Numbered from the stretch's first letter, positions 46,605 through 56,972 are shown. The stretch: 64,000 bases of DNA from Sinorhizobium sp. 8-89 (GCF_030124325.1 NZ_JASKLR010000001.1:708200-772199), one strand, 5' to 3'. Numbers and translations: made by a program. Notes: generated by a model not told the origin, from the letters alone.

Positions 46605-48164
46605 ATGGTCTCCTGGTTTGCGGTCTCTCTTGCCGTTCTGATCGCCCTCGTCGGCGCGATGATCCTCTATGTCTACGGACGGCTCGGACGCCGTCCCCAG
46701 GCACAGCCGTCCTTTGCACTGCCGGTCGCCGAGAACGAAACCGCGATCGACCTGGATATCGGCCAGATCCTGCTCGACCATCCCCATCAAAGCGGCGTCG
46801 CGCTGATATCCGACAGCATAGAGGCCTTTGTCGCGAGAGCGCACTCCGCGCGGCGAGCCGGGCGCAGCCTAGACCTGCAATATTATTACTGGAAGGACGA
46901 TCTGACCGGTTTTCTGCTGACGCGCGAACTCGTCATGGCCGCCGACCGCGGCGTGCGCATTCGATTGCTGCTCGATGATATCAACGCAGGGATCCATGAC
47001 CGCCTGTGCATCTCGCTTGACGCGCACCCGAATATAGACGTGCGCCTGTTCAATCCGAGCCGCGCGCGAAGGGACCGCTTTCGGCGGGGCTTCGAGATGG
47101 CCATCCGCGCTTTCAGCGCGACACGCCGCATGCACAATAAGCTTTGGATAGCGGACGGCCGACTCGCGATCGCCGGCGGGCGCAATATTGGCGATGCCTA
47201 TTTCGACGCTGCCGAACTCTCGAACTTTCGTGATCTGGACGTCTGGATGATAGGGCGGGTCGTCGATCAGGCGACGGAGATGTTCGATCGCTATTGGAAC
47301 AGCGCCTCCGTCCTGCCGATCGCGGCTCTGCGCACGCCGCGCAAGCAATATCTGCCTGCGCTGCGTGAAACGCTCGATGCGCTCGCCCGAACCGCCGCCG
47401 CGCGTTTCTATCTGGAACAGGTAGGCAAGGCCGTCGCTGAGAAGGGTTGCTTTCGGGGCAGCCGTCCGCTCCACCGGAGCGCCGATGTCCGCATCGCTTT
47501 CGATCCGCCTGAAAAGGCGCTGATGCAGAAGCGCCAGAATTGGCTGCTGCGTGAACTCTTTCCGCTGATCAACGCCGCCAAGCGCGAGCTGCGCATCATC
47601 TCGCCATATTTCATACCGGGCGCCGAAGGAACGCGCGAACTGACGGCCCTCGCCAGGAAGGGGGTGAAGGTGGCCGTGCTGACGAATTCGCTCGCGGCGA
47701 CGGACGTCGCTGCCGTGCATGGCGGCTATATGAAGTATCGCAAAGGGCTGCTGCGCGGCGGGATCGATCTTTTCGAACTCAAGGAACGCGGAGATTTCAT
47801 TGACCGCCACCGCATGTCGTTGTTCGGCGCCCGCAACGCGAGCCTGCACACCAAGGCCTTCGTTATCGATGGGATGATCGGATATGTGGGCTCGATGAAT
47901 TTCGATCCGCGCTCCGCCTCGCTCAACACCGAGATGGGTGTCGTGTTCTCGGATGAGGCGCTGGCCGCAGAGCTGCAATCGATATTCGACGACGAGACCT
48001 TGCCGGAGACGAGCTACCGCCTGGCATTGGAGAACGGCAGACCGGTCTGGCGCGATCGCGCGAACGGAACGGAAAGATTGCTGCGGCGCGAGCCGGATGC
48101 CGGCATCCTTCGGCGGTTGATTGCCGGCGCAATCCGCTTCTTGCCGCTGGAATCCCAACTTTGA
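46605..48164 (+). CDS. phospholipase D-family protein (cardiolipin synthase-like)
   Basis: 519 residues. One N-terminal membrane helix (VSWFAVSLAVLIALVGAMILYV) anchors it, with the catalytic part probably outside. Two HKD motifs are complete: HNKLWIADGRLAIAGGRNIGD (about residues 178-198) and HTKAFVIDGMIGYVGSMNFD (about 425-445). It could be a cardiolipin synthase or another phosphatidyltransferase/phospholipase. It is co-transcribed with the EEP hydrolase gene, which points to a lipid or phosphodiester remodelling pair. Confidence 0.9.
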   Translation: MVSWFAVSLAVLIALVGAMILYVYGRLGRRPQAQPSFALPVAENETAIDLDIGQILLDHPHQSGVALISDSIEAFVARAHSARRAGRSLDLQYYYWKDDLTGFLLTRELVMAADRGVRIRLLLDDINAGIHDRLCISLDAHPNIDVRLFNPSRARRDRFRRGFEMAIRAFSATRRMHNKLWIADGRLAIAGGRNIGDAYFDAAELSNFRDLDVWMIGRVVDQATEMFDRYWNSASVLPIAALRTPRKQYLPALRETLDALARTAAARFYLEQVGKAVAEKGCFRGSRPLHRSADVRIAFDPPEKALMQKRQNWLLRELFPLINAAKRELRIISPYFIPGAEGTRELTALARKGVKVAVLTNSLAATDVAAVHGGYMKYRKGLLRGGIDLFELKERGDFIDRHRMSLFGARNASLHTKAFVIDGMIGYVGSMNFDPRSASLNTEMGVVFSDEALAAELQSIFDDETLPETSYRLALENGRPVWRDRANGTERLLRREPDAGILRRLIAGAIRFLPLESQL

Positions 48165-48315
48165 AGCGCGCGCTCTTCATGCGCGGGCGCGATTTACCGA
48201 TTGTTTACTGACGCATTGGGAATGCCTGTGAGCAATCCTGCAAGGAGGGCGTGTGCAGGAGAGCGGACCTTGAGGCGGATAGCCCGCGACCATTATGCCT
48301 ATCGAATGTTCGCGA

Positions 48316-48396
48316 CTTGAAGTGAAGGGCATTGACACTCTATGTAAGGGTAGAGGCTTATCCGATGATTCCCGGCCCGCGAAGGGATTGCGGGCC
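48316..48396 (+). promoter_or_regulatory. possible clpP promoter and leader hairpin
   Basis: TTGAAG (48317-48322) and TATGTA (48341-48346) form a moderate sigma-70-like promoter with an 18-nt spacer. CTTGAA also resembles the -35 box of rhizobial heat-shock promoters, but the spacing is too long for a confident RpoH call. A hairpin, GGCCCGC/GCGGGCC (48374-48396), follows in the leader just before the ribosome site. Confidence 0.4.
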
Positions 48397-48415
48397 CGAT
48401 TGATGAAGGTTCGAT

Positions 48416-49048
48416 ATGAGAAATCCAGTTGATACGGCCATGGCGTTGGTGCCGATGGTTGTTGAGCAGACCAACCGCGGCGAACGTTCCTACGATATCT
48501 ATTCGCGTCTGCTCAAGGAGCGGATCATCTTCCTGACGGGCCCGGTCGAAGATCATATGGCAACGCTCGTCTGCGCCCAGCTGCTTTTCCTCGAGGCCGA
48601 AAACCCGAAGAAGGAAATCGCGCTCTACATCAACTCGCCGGGCGGCGTCGTTACGGCCGGCATGGCGATCTACGATACGATGCAATTCATCAAGCCGGCG
48701 GTCTCGACACTCTGCATCGGACAGGCGGCATCCATGGGTTCGCTGCTGTTGGCGGCAGGCCACAAGGACATGCGTTTTGCGACGCCGAATTCCCGCATTA
48801 TGGTGCATCAGCCCTCCGGCGGCTTCCAAGGGCAGGCATCCGACATCGAGCGGCATGCAAAAGACATTCTGAAGATGAAGCGCCGGCTGAACGAGGTCTA
48901 TGTCAAACACTGCGGACGGACCTACGAAGAGGTCGAACAGACGCTCGATCGCGACCATTTCATGAGTTCTGACGAGGCTCTGGACTGGGGGCTGATCGAC
49001 AAGGTGATCACGTCGCGCGAGGCCGCTGAAGGCGTCGAACCGGCTTGA
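48416..49048 (+). CDS. clpP: ATP-dependent Clp protease proteolytic subunit
   Basis: 210 residues. Serine nucleophile in [11 protein letters not shown], histidine in [10 protein letters not shown], and the aspartate in the region after [14 protein letters not shown]. It forms the tetradecamer barrel with ClpX or ClpA as unfoldase. GAAGG precedes the ATG. Rhizobia carry several clpP copies; this is the one paired with clpX and is the housekeeping form. Confidence 0.97.
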   Translation: MRNPVDTAMALVPMVVEQTNRGERSYDIYSRLLKERIIFLTGPVEDHMATLVCAQLLFLEAENPKKEIALYINSPGGVVTAGMAIYDTMQFIKPAVSTLCIGQAASMGSLLLAAGHKDMRFATPNSRIMVHQPSGGFQGQASDIERHAKDILKMKRRLNEVYVKHCGRTYEEVEQTLDRDHFMSSDEALDWGLIDKVITSREAAEGVEPA

Positions 49049-49104
49049 CATCAAGCGTTTGTGTCGCCACCGATGCAATTGTGACACATTTGTAATTGCT
49101 AAGG

Positions 49105-49127
49105 GGCTTTATCGGCAGGGTAAAGCC
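49105..49127. other. hairpin in the clpP–clpX gap
   Basis: GGCTTTA and TAAAGCC pair across 9 nt, about 60 bp after the clpP stop. The 287-bp gap has no gene. The stem may be an attenuator or a weak terminator. Confidence 0.35.
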
Positions 49128-49335
49128 GTTAATATGAACCAAAGCGCTGTGTTTGAGTTTGGGAACATAGTGTTCGGGTTTCGGCGGGAGAGTCGTTGCG
49201 GCCGAAATTCAGGCGATTGCCTGTACGGTGAGTACTCCCAAGAACCTTGCGAAGAGCGATGAGCCGCGCGTAAGGCGAATTGAGTGGTCCGGGATATCTT
49301 TCCGAAGGTGTCCGGCGTGCTGGAAGGAAGTGGAA

Positions 49336-50613
49336 ATGAGCAAGGTCAGCGGTAGCAACGGCGGTGACTCGAAAAATACCCTTTATTGTTCGTTTTGCGG
49401 CAAGAGCCAGCATGAGGTTCGCAAGCTGATCGCAGGGCCGACCGTATTCATCTGCGATGAATGCGTGGAACTTTGCATGGACATCATCCGCGAAGAGAAC
49501 AAGACCTCGATGGTCAAGTCGCGCGATGGCGTTCCGACTCCGCAGGAAATCATCAAGGTTCTCGACGAATACGTCATCGGTCAGCAACAGGCCAAGCGCA
49601 TCCTGTCGGTCGCCGTGCACAACCACTACAAGCGCCTCGCGCATGCCGCCAAAAGCAGCGACGTGGAACTGGCGAAGTCGAACATCATGCTTGTTGGCCC
49701 GACCGGCTGCGGCAAGACCTATCTGGCCCAGACGCTGGCCCGGATCATCGACGTTCCCTTCACCATGGCCGATGCCACGACCTTGACGGAAGCGGGCTAC
49801 GTCGGTGAGGACGTCGAGAATATCATCCTGAAGCTGCTGCAAGCGGCCGACTACAATGTCGAGCGCGCGCAGCGCGGCATCGTCTATATCGACGAGGTCG
49901 ACAAGATTTCGCGCAAGTCGGACAATCCTTCGATCACCCGCGATGTGTCGGGTGAAGGCGTGCAGCAGGCGCTCTTGAAGATCATGGAAGGAACCGTGGC
50001 GTCCGTACCGCCGCAGGGCGGCCGCAAGCATCCGCAGCAGGAGTTCCTGCAGGTAGACACGACCAACATCCTCTTTATCTGCGGTGGCGCGTTTGCGGGC
50101 CTCGACAAGATCATCTCGGCCCGCGGTGAAAAGACGTCGATCGGCTTCGGCGCGACCGTCCGCGCTCCGGAAGATCGCCGCGTCGGCGAGGTATTGCGCG
50201 AGCTTGAGCCGGAAGATCTCGTCAAGTTTGGCCTTATCCCCGAGTTCATCGGGCGTCTGCCGGTTCTGGCGACGCTCGAGGATCTCGATGAGGACGCATT
50301 GATCCAGATTCTTTCGGAGCCGAAGAACGCTCTGGTCAAGCAGTATCAGCGCCTGTTCGAAATGGAGGACGTCGAACTGACGTTCCACGAGGACGCTCTG
50401 CGCGAAATCGCTCGACGCGCCATCGTGCGCAAGACCGGCGCTCGCGGGTTGCGTTCGATCATGGAAAAGATCCTGCTCGACACGATGTTCGAGCTGCCGA
50501 CGCTGGAAGGCGTTCGCGAGGTTGTGATTTCCGATGAAGTGGTCAAGGGAACCGCGCGGCCCCTCTACATCTATTCGGAGCGGTCCGAAGAGAAGACCAA
50601 CGTTTCGGCCTAA
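49336..50613 (+). CDS. clpX: ATP-dependent Clp protease ATP-binding subunit ClpX
   Basis: 425 residues. N-terminal zinc-binding domain with [11 protein letters not shown] and CDECVELC, Walker [16 protein letters not shown], Walker [10 protein letters not shown], pore loop GYVGEDV, and the arginine-finger/sensor region toward the C-terminus ([16 protein letters not shown]). The ATG at 49336, with GGAAGTGGAA upstream, gives the standard [10 protein letters not shown] start. It acts with ClpP in protein turnover, including the cell-cycle regulator CtrA in this class. Confidence 0.98.
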   Translation: MSKVSGSNGGDSKNTLYCSFCGKSQHEVRKLIAGPTVFICDECVELCMDIIREENKTSMVKSRDGVPTPQEIIKVLDEYVIGQQQAKRILSVAVHNHYKRLAHAAKSSDVELAKSNIMLVGPTGCGKTYLAQTLARIIDVPFTMADATTLTEAGYVGEDVENIILKLLQAADYNVERAQRGIVYIDEVDKISRKSDNPSITRDVSGEGVQQALLKIMEGTVASVPPQGGRKHPQQEFLQVDTTNILFICGGAFAGLDKIISARGEKTSIGFGATVRAPEDRRVGEVLRELEPEDLVKFGLIPEFIGRLPVLATLEDLDEDALIQILSEPKNALVKQYQRLFEMEDVELTFHEDALREIARRAIVRKTGARGLRSIMEKILLDTMFELPTLEGVREVVISDEVVKGTARPLYIYSERSEEKTNVSA

Positions 50614-50634
50614 CGGCGCCATCACGATTGTTTG

Positions 50635-50661
50635 AAAAAGCCCGCCGCGTGCGGGCTTTTT
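50635..50661 (+). terminator. rho-independent terminator after clpX
   Basis: AAAAAGCCCGC and GCGGGCTTTTT pair around CGCGT, 22 bp after the stop. Confidence 0.92.
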
Positions 50662-50717
50662 CATATTGTACAATAGCTGTTGAGATACGGGCGCGGCCCG
50701 TTCGATTTAATGAAACG

Positions 50718-50742
50718 GTTGTTGCTAAAGTGCGGCAACAAC
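50718..50742 (+). other. 8-bp perfect hairpin upstream of lon
   Basis: GTTGTTGC and GCAACAAC pair perfectly across 9 nt in the 371-bp gap between clpX and lon. There is no T-run. It may be an operator or a leader structure. The rest of the gap has no gene; an open frame runs from 50787 into lon, but the conserved Lon protein begins at 50985. Confidence 0.45.
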
Positions 50743-50984
50743 GCGATGATGCGACGATTCAGTGAAGGCTCGTTTGCTGCCTGTCGTTGATGTTTCAGCG
50801 TCCCACCGCAAGGTCCGCAACAGCGTCCGGGCATAGGGATCGGAAACTATCCGTGAAGGAGGAGGCTGCGCCGTACCTTGAAAAGGCCGCTCTTGCTCTC
50901 CACTTTCATGTAGAAAATATGACAGCCGGGAGTGCCGTAGGGCTCCCGGGAACGGGCCCGAATTCGGGACGGAAAGGAAATGAT

Positions 50985-53405
50985 ATGACGAACAAAACGT
51001 CCTCGGCGACTGAAAGCGCGACCTATCCGGTTCTGCCGCTGCGTGACATTGTGGTCTTCCCGCACATGATCGTGCCGCTCTTCGTCGGGCGGGAGAAGTC
51101 GATCCGCGCGCTGGAAGAAGTTATGGGCACCGACAAGCAGATCATGCTTGCCACCCAGATCAACGCCACCGACGACGATCCGGAACCTTCCGCCATCTAT
51201 CACGTCGGAACCATCGCCAACGTATTGCAGCTGCTGAAGCTTCCCGATGGAACCGTCAAGGTCCTCGTCGAAGGGCGCGCGCGTGCGGAGATCGATCGTT
51301 ATACGCAGCGCGAAGAATTTTATGAAGCGCAGGCCCATATGCTCCTCGAACCGGAAGAAGATCCGGTCGAGATCGAAGCGTTGAGCCGCTCGGTGGTGTC
51401 CGAGTTCGAGAGCTACGTAAAGCTCAACAAGAAGATTTCTCCCGAGGTCGTCGGCGTCGCAAGCCAGATCGAAGATTATTCGAAACTTGCCGACACGGTC
51501 GCATCGCACCTCTCCATCAAGATCGTCGAAAAGCAGGAAATGCTGGAGACGACCAGCGTGAAGATGCGCCTCGAAAAGGCCCTCGGCTTCATGGAAGGCG
51601 AGATTTCGGTCCTCCAGGTCGAAAAGCGTATCCGTTCGCGCGTCAAGCGCCAGATGGAGAAGACCCAGCGCGAGTACTACCTCAACGAGCAGATGAAGGC
51701 GATCCAGAAGGAGCTTGGCGACAGCGAGGACGGCCGCGACGAGATGGCCGAAATCGAAGAGCGCATTGCCAAGACCAAGCTCTCCAAGGAAGCACGCGAG
51801 AAGGCTGATGCGGAGCTGAAGAAGCTGCGCCAGATGAGCCCGATGTCGGCGGAAGCCACGGTCGTGCGCAACTATCTGGACTGGCTGCTCGGCATGCCCT
51901 GGGGTAAGAAGTCGAAGATCAAGACCGACCTTAACCACGCAGAGAAGGTTCTCGACACCGATCACTTCGGCTTGGACAAGGTCAAGGAACGCATCGTCGA
52001 GTACCTTGCAGTACAGGCGCGCTCCTCGAAGATCAAAGGCCCGATCCTGTGCCTCGTCGGCCCGCCCGGCGTCGGCAAGACCTCGCTCGCCAAGTCGATC
52101 GCGAAGGCAACGGGCCGCGAATATATCCGCATGGCACTCGGTGGCGTTCGCGACGAGGCCGAGATCCGCGGGCACCGTCGGACCTATATCGGCTCGATGC
52201 CCGGCAAGGTCGTTCAGTCGATGAAGAAGGCGAAGAAGTCCAACCCGCTCTTCTTGCTCGACGAGATCGACAAAATGGGCCAGGACTTCCGCGGCGATCC
52301 GTCCTCGGCGCTTCTGGAAGTGCTCGATCCGGAACAGAACTCGACCTTCATGGATCACTACCTGGAAGTCGAATATGACCTCTCGAACGTGATGTTCATC
52401 ACCACCGCGAATACGCTGAATATTCCGGCGCCGCTGATGGACCGCATGGAGGTGATCCGGATCGCCGGTTACACCGAAGAGGAAAAGCTGGAGATCGCGA
52501 AGCGGCACCTGTTGCCGAAGGCGATACGCGACCACGCGCTGCAGCCGAAGGAATTCTCGGTGACCGACGATGCCCTGATGGCCGTCATCCAGACCTATAC
52601 GCGTGAAGCCGGCGTCCGCAACTTCGAGCGCGAACTGATGAAGCTCGCCCGAAAAGCTGTGACGGAGATCCTCAAGGGCAAGACCAAGAAGGTCGAAGTG
52701 ACGGCGGCGAACATCAACGACTATCTCGGCGTGCCGCGGTTCCGCCACGGCGAGGCCGAGCGCGACGATCAAGTCGGCGTTGTCACCGGACTGGCTTGGA
52801 CCGAGGTCGGCGGCGAACTGCTGACGATCGAGGGCGTCATGATGCCCGGCAAGGGCCGCATGACGGTCACCGGCAACCTGCGCGACGTCATGAAGGAATC
52901 GATTTCGGCAGCGGCATCCTACGTCCGTTCGCGTGCGATCGATTTCGGCATCGAGCCGCCGCTTTTCGACCGGCGTGACATCCACGTGCACGTGCCCGAA
53001 GGTGCGACACCGAAGGACGGACCGTCGGCCGGCGTCGCCATGGCGACCGCCATCGTCTCGGTGATGACCGGCATACCGATCTCCAAGGATGTCGCCATGA
53101 CCGGCGAGATCACCTTGCGCGGTCGTGTGCTGCCGATCGGCGGCCTGAAGGAAAAGCTGTTGGCGGCTCTGCGCGGCGGCATCAAGAAGGTGCTGATTCC
53201 CGAGGAGAACGCCAAGGATCTGGCCGAGATCCCGGACAATGTGAAGAACAGCCTCGAAATCATCCCGGTTTCGCGGATGGGCGAGGTGCTAGAACATGCC
53301 CTGATGCGTCGCCCCGAACCGATCGAATGGGATCCGGCGAACCAGCCTTCGCCGGTCGCAGCGGTCGATTCGCAGGACGAAGCGGGCGCTTCGATCGCGC
53401 ACTGA
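50985..53405 (+). CDS. lon: ATP-dependent Lon protease
   Basis: 806 residues. N-terminal substrate-binding domain ([20 protein letters not shown] onward), AAA+ module with Walker [13 protein letters not shown] and Walker [11 protein letters not shown], and the C-terminal serine protease domain with catalytic dyad Ser in [12 protein letters not shown] and Lys in [10 protein letters not shown]. The ATG at 50985 has GGAAAGGAAAT upstream; the open frame runs back to 50787 but without conserved sequence. It degrades misfolded and regulatory proteins; in S. meliloti Lon affects exopolysaccharide production. Confidence 0.98.
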   Translation: MTNKTSSATESATYPVLPLRDIVVFPHMIVPLFVGREKSIRALEEVMGTDKQIMLATQINATDDDPEPSAIYHVGTIANVLQLLKLPDGTVKVLVEGRARAEIDRYTQREEFYEAQAHMLLEPEEDPVEIEALSRSVVSEFESYVKLNKKISPEVVGVASQIEDYSKLADTVASHLSIKIVEKQEMLETTSVKMRLEKALGFMEGEISVLQVEKRIRSRVKRQMEKTQREYYLNEQMKAIQKELGDSEDGRDEMAEIEERIAKTKLSKEAREKADAELKKLRQMSPMSAEATVVRNYLDWLLGMPWGKKSKIKTDLNHAEKVLDTDHFGLDKVKERIVEYLAVQARSSKIKGPILCLVGPPGVGKTSLAKSIAKATGREYIRMALGGVRDEAEIRGHRRTYIGSMPGKVVQSMKKAKKSNPLFLLDEIDKMGQDFRGDPSSALLEVLDPEQNSTFMDHYLEVEYDLSNVMFITTANTLNIPAPLMDRMEVIRIAGYTEEEKLEIAKRHLLPKAIRDHALQPKEFSVTDDALMAVIQTYTREAGVRNFERELMKLARKAVTEILKGKTKKVEVTAANINDYLGVPRFRHGEAERDDQVGVVTGLAWTEVGGELLTIEGVMMPGKGRMTVTGNLRDVMKESISAAASYVRSRAIDFGIEPPLFDRRDIHVHVPEGATPKDGPSAGVAMATAIVSVMTGIPISKDVAMTGEITLRGRVLPIGGLKEKLLAALRGGIKKVLIPEENAKDLAEIPDNVKNSLEIIPVSRMGEVLEHALMRRPEPIEWDPANQPSPVAAVDSQDEAGASIAH

Positions 53406-53466
53406 TCAAGCGCCGGAAGGGGCGCGGGACTGTGTCCCACTTGCGCCCCTGGCCAGAAAAACAAGG

Positions 53467-53493
53467 AAGACCGGCCTTTTGCCGGTCTTTTTT
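53467..53493 (+). terminator. rho-independent terminator after lon
   Basis: AAGACCGGC and GCCGGTCTT form a 9-bp stem followed by TTTT. Confidence 0.92.
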
Positions 53494-53626
53494 GTTGTAA
53501 AAGCCTTCCGCAAGCCTTGCATTCCAAGGGATTAGGCGCAATTGGGAATGGCAAGACGTGGGCGATGCGCAAGCCGCCCCGGCTTAAGAAGACAGTCGTT
53601 TCGAACCATATGAAAGGGGTGGAAAC

Positions 53627-53899
53627 ATGAACAAAAATGAGCTCGTGTCTGCCGTTGCTGAGAAGGCCGGACTTTCCAAGACCGATGCATCTTCTGCAGT
53701 TGATGCAGTTTTCGAGACCATCCAGGCTGAGCTGAAGAACGGTGGCGATATCCGCCTCGTCGGTTTCGGCAATTTCTCCGTGACCCGCCGCGAAGCCTCG
53801 AAGGGCCGCAACCCGTCCACGGGCGCGGAAGTTGACATCCCGGCCCGCAACGTGCCGAAGTTCACGGCCGGCAAGGGCCTGAAGGACGCTGTCAACTAA
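53627..53899 (+). CDS. hupB: DNA-binding protein HU (beta-type)
   Basis: 90-residue nucleoid protein. HU signature NKNELVSAVAEKAGLSKTDA and the arm GRNPSTGAEVDIPARNVPKFTAGK. GGGGTGG lies before the ATG. The lon–hupB order is conserved in alphaproteobacteria. A small GGGTT/AACCC hairpin follows the stop (53912-53925), and a stronger terminator lies at 54043. Confidence 0.98.
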   Translation: MNKNELVSAVAEKAGLSKTDASSAVDAVFETIQAELKNGGDIRLVGFGNFSVTRREASKGRNPSTGAEVDIPARNVPKFTAGKGLKDAVN

Positions 53900-53987
53900 T
53901 CTGGTGTTCGCGGGTTCGAGAACCCAAGGAACATCGCACTCTGTCTTGCCCGTTTCCCTCGTGAGAACATAGGCAGCAGAGAGGTTC

Positions 53988-54044
53988 ATGTTTCATCTGC
54001 CGCGGAGCCGCTTGATGGCGGAAGCACGCAAGCAGATCAATTGA
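53988..54044 (+). CDS. candidate 18-residue small protein between hupB and its distal terminator
   Basis: Opens with ATG after GAGAGG at 3 nt and reads MFHLPRSRLMAEARKQIN, stopping with TGA that overlaps the base of the terminator hairpin by two bases. It is basic and amphipathic. Nothing is known of it; the only evidence is the start signal and the position tight against a terminator, so it could be chance. Confidence 0.3.
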   Translation: MFHLPRSRLMAEARKQIN

Positions 54045-54070
54045 GGCCCGGTCCGCCCGGGCCTCTTTTC
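54043..54070 (+). terminator. rho-independent terminator downstream of hupB
   Basis: GAGGCCCGG and CCGGGCCTC form a perfect 9-bp stem with a 5-nt loop, followed by TTTT. Confidence 0.9.
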
Positions 54071-54214
54071 GTTTCTATCTCCTGTCATTGAGCTGTTACA
54101 GGACGGTTGCAAAAGCCTCCCATCCGGCGCGTGAAACGATCGAGCGATTCCGGATGCCAACAGCGGCGCATGCGCGAGGGATATTTGCCCATGTGTCGCG
54201 ACACGGAGGGACAC

Positions 54215-56410
54215 ATGAAGACATTTTCAATCACCGCAGCATTGGCGGCAGCACTCGCCGCGTCGACGGCGTCAGCCGTGCAGGCAGAACAGGTTTTCAA
54301 CCGCATCGCATCCTTTGCCGTCGCCGACAATCTTCCGGAAGGCGCGGACCGCAAGGCCGCGACCTCTGCCGAAATCATAACGGCAAGCGAAGATGGCAAC
54401 ACGCTCATCTACTCTGACAGCCCCGGCAAGCGCATCGGCTTCATCGACATCACCGATGCCAAGGCACCGAAATCGGGCGGCATCGTCTCTTTTGACGGCG
54501 AACCGACATCGGTTGCTGTCGCCGGCGCGAAGGCCCTCGTTGCCGTCAACACGCGCGAAAGCTTCACCAAGCCCTCCGGTCTTGTCGCCGTCGTCGATCT
54601 CGCGACGAAGAAGATCGATGCGAGTTGCGACCTCGGCGGCCAGCCGGATTCGGTTGCGATCAACAAGGACAAGACGCTTGCCGCAATTGCGATCGAAAAC
54701 GAGCGCGACGAAGAGGTGAACGACGGGGAGATTCCGCAGATGCCGGCGGGCGATCTCGTCATTCTTTCCTTGAAGGACGGTGTTGCCGATTGCGCGAGCA
54801 TCAAGCATGTGGCGCTGACCGGTCTCGCCGATGTGGCCGGCGAAGACCCGGAGCCGGAATTCGTTGCCTTCAACGGCAAGGACGAAATCGCCCTGACGCT
54901 GCAGGAAAACAACCACATCGTCATCATCGACGGCAAGTCTGCGAGGGTGAAGACGCATTTCTCCGCTGGCACCGTCGACCTCAAGGGTATTGATACCAAG
55001 CGTGACGGCGCCATGTCCTTCGACGGCGAACAGGCCGGCGTCAAGCGGGAGCCGGATGCCGTGAAGTGGCTCGACGACAACCGACTGGTTGTTGCCAACG
55101 AGGGCGACTACGAAGGCGGAGCGCGAGGCTTCACGATCTTTGATACGACCGGCAAAGTGCTTTTCGAGTCCGGCGCGGGCTTCGAGCATGCGATTGCGGC
55201 GATCGGCCACTATCCGGACAAGAGATCATCCGCGAAAGGCGTTGAGCCGGAGGGTCTCGAAGCGGCGCGTTTTGGTGACGACAATCTCTTCTTCGTTCTC
55301 TCGGAGCGCGCCTCGATCGTCGGCGTCTACAAGGATACCGGCGCCGAACCCGAACTGCTTCAGCTTCTCCCCTCCGGAGTATCGCCCGAAGGCGCAGTCG
55401 CGATTCCGGGTCGGGACCTGTTTGCGACGGCGAACGAGGTCGATCTCGTCGAGGACGGCGGCGCGCGCGCCCATGTCATGATCTATGAACGCGCGGAAGG
55501 TGAAGCCGCCTATCCGCAGATCCGCTCCTCGGCGAAGGACGGACTGCCTATCGGCTTCGGCGCTCTTTCGGGGCTCGCTGCGGTCGAAGACAAGCCGGGC
55601 TTCCTGCGCGCCGTCAACGATTCGGTCCTCGCGTCTCAGCCGACGATTTTCACGATCGACGCCTCGCAGAAGCCGGCCGTGATCATCGAAACTCTGCGGA
55701 TCACCCGTGACGGTGTGCCGGCTCAGAAGCTCGACGTCGAAGGCATCGCCAATGATGGCGAAGGCGGCTTCTGGCTCGCCTCGGAAGGCAACTCGGACAA
55801 GCTTTACAGCCACGCGATTTTCCATGTGAACAAGAAGGGCGAGATCAAGGAAGAGATCGCACTGCCAGAAGCGCTGCGCGCGAACGAGATCCGCTATGGC
55901 TTCGAAGGCATCGCGACGGTCGGCGAGGGCGACGGTCAGGTTCTCTGGATGGCGGTTCAGCGCGAATGTAAGGATGACGAGAAGGGCTTCGTCAAGCTCG
56001 TCTCCTACAATCCGGCGACCAAGGAATGGGGTGGCGTGCGGTATCCGCTCGACAAGTCCGAAGATGGCTGGGTTGGCCTTTCGGAAATCTCCGTCCACGG
56101 CAGCTACGCCTACATCATCGAGCGCGACAATCTGATCGGTGAGGCGGCTGGGCTCAAGAAGCTTTATCGCGTTGCACTTGCTGATCTGAAGCCGGTTGCA
56201 CTCGGCGGCGAGCTGCCGGTCGTCAAGAAGGAAGAGGTGCGTGACCTCATTCCGGAATTGAAAGCGCTGAACGGCTATGTCGTCGATAAGGTCGAGGGCT
56301 TCACCGTCGATGCGGCTGGCAACGGTTATGTGGTCACGGACAACGACGGCGTCGACGATTCCTCCGGCGAAACCCTGTTCTTCTCCATCGGCGCCATCGA
56401 CGCAATGTAA
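54215..56410 (+). CDS. exported esterase-like phytase-family beta-propeller protein
   Basis: 731 residues with a Sec signal (MKTFSITAALAAALAASTAS, cleavage near VQA-E). Repeated beta-strand blades (for example VAVAGAKALVAVNTRE, VAINKDKTLAAIAIEN, FVLSERASIVGVYKDTG) suggest two propellers; the C-terminal half has the esterase-like phytase pattern VEGIANDGEGGFWLASEGN and GFEGIATVGEGDGQVLWMAVQ. Acidic clusters could bind calcium. It may hydrolyse phosphate esters in the periplasm, but activity is not proven for this group. GGAGGG lies 5 nt before the ATG. It is a single gene with a terminator. Confidence 0.8.
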   Translation: MKTFSITAALAAALAASTASAVQAEQVFNRIASFAVADNLPEGADRKAATSAEIITASEDGNTLIYSDSPGKRIGFIDITDAKAPKSGGIVSFDGEPTSVAVAGAKALVAVNTRESFTKPSGLVAVVDLATKKIDASCDLGGQPDSVAINKDKTLAAIAIENERDEEVNDGEIPQMPAGDLVILSLKDGVADCASIKHVALTGLADVAGEDPEPEFVAFNGKDEIALTLQENNHIVIIDGKSARVKTHFSAGTVDLKGIDTKRDGAMSFDGEQAGVKREPDAVKWLDDNRLVVANEGDYEGGARGFTIFDTTGKVLFESGAGFEHAIAAIGHYPDKRSSAKGVEPEGLEAARFGDDNLFFVLSERASIVGVYKDTGAEPELLQLLPSGVSPEGAVAIPGRDLFATANEVDLVEDGGARAHVMIYERAEGEAAYPQIRSSAKDGLPIGFGALSGLAAVEDKPGFLRAVNDSVLASQPTIFTIDASQKPAVIIETLRITRDGVPAQKLDVEGIANDGEGGFWLASEGNSDKLYSHAIFHVNKKGEIKEEIALPEALRANEIRYGFEGIATVGEGDGQVLWMAVQRECKDDEKGFVKLVSYNPATKEWGGVRYPLDKSEDGWVGLSEISVHGSYAYIIERDNLIGEAAGLKKLYRVALADLKPVALGGELPVVKKEEVRDLIPELKALNGYVVDKVEGFTVDAAGNGYVVTDNDGVDDSSGETLFFSIGAIDAM

Positions 56411-56431
56411 GCGCAACGCCTGGAGAAAATG

Positions 56432-56464
56432 AAAGAGGCCGGGACATGATGTTCCGGCCTCTTT
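56432..56464. terminator. bidirectional terminator
   Basis: AAAGAGGCCGG and CCGGCCTCTTT pair perfectly around an 11-nt loop, between the convergent phytase-like and MarR genes. Confidence 0.9.
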
Positions 56465-56498
56465 CTGATTTCTGAGAACTTCGTGGATGGTGGGCGGT

Positions 56499-56972
56499 CT
56501 AGCGCGCGACGGCCACCTCAGCCTCGTCGGCTTCTTCCTTGCGTTTGCGAATTTCGTCGGTCTTCTCCACGAGTTTGCTGACGATGTCGTAAAGCTGGTC
56601 CAGTTGCTCGTCGTCGAGTGCCGAGAAGATTTCCTCGATAAGCTGCTTGCGCGGATGTTCGGCCGCTTCGAGCACTACTCGGCCGGTCTCGGTGATGGAG
56701 ACGATTTTGGCGCGACGGTCCTCGGGATCAGGCTTCCTCATCACCAGACGGTCGCGCTCCAGCCCGTCGATCGCCTCGGTGACCGTGCGTGGCGCGAAGT
56801 TGAGTGCGCAGGCGATATCGGTGGATCGGCAAGGGCCGAGCTTGCTTAGAAAGAACAGGAACTTGCTTCGGGCAAGCGATACGCCTTCCTCCGTCATCGA
56901 CTCGTTCACCAATCGATGAACGCGATGATAAAGTTCGAACAGCTTCTCGGAAACTTCGATTGTCTTCTTCAT
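56499..56972 (-). CDS. MarR-family transcriptional regulator
   Basis: 157 residues from ATG at 56972; ATGs at 56981 and 57002 are in frame, and none has a clear ribosome site, so the start is uncertain. HTH and wing: RSTDIACALNFAPRTVTEAI and LERDRLVMRKPDPEDRRAKIVSIT. The acidic coil at the C-terminus (EKTDEIRKRKEEADEAE) helps dimerise. Three palindromes lie upstream (56997-57055), which suggests autoregulation. The target genes are not evident, although the SbcCD-like pair is divergent. Confidence 0.88.
   Translation of the reverse strand: MKKTIEVSEKLFELYHRVHRLVNESMTEEGVSLARSKFLFFLSKLGPCRSTDIACALNFAPRTVTEAIDGLERDRLVMRKPDPEDRRAKIVSITETGRVVLEAAEHPRKQLIEEIFSALDDEQLDQLYDIVSKLVEKTDEIRKRKEEADEAEVAVAR

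Noticed and set aside
49168-49180. LexA box upstream of clpX (GAACATAGTGTTC)
   Set aside because: The alphaproteobacterial SOS box is GTTC-N7-GTTC; this is a different symmetry and spacing.
50847-52991. 714-codon minus-strand frame across lon
   Set aside because: Antisense shadow caused by high third-position GC; no recognisable domain.
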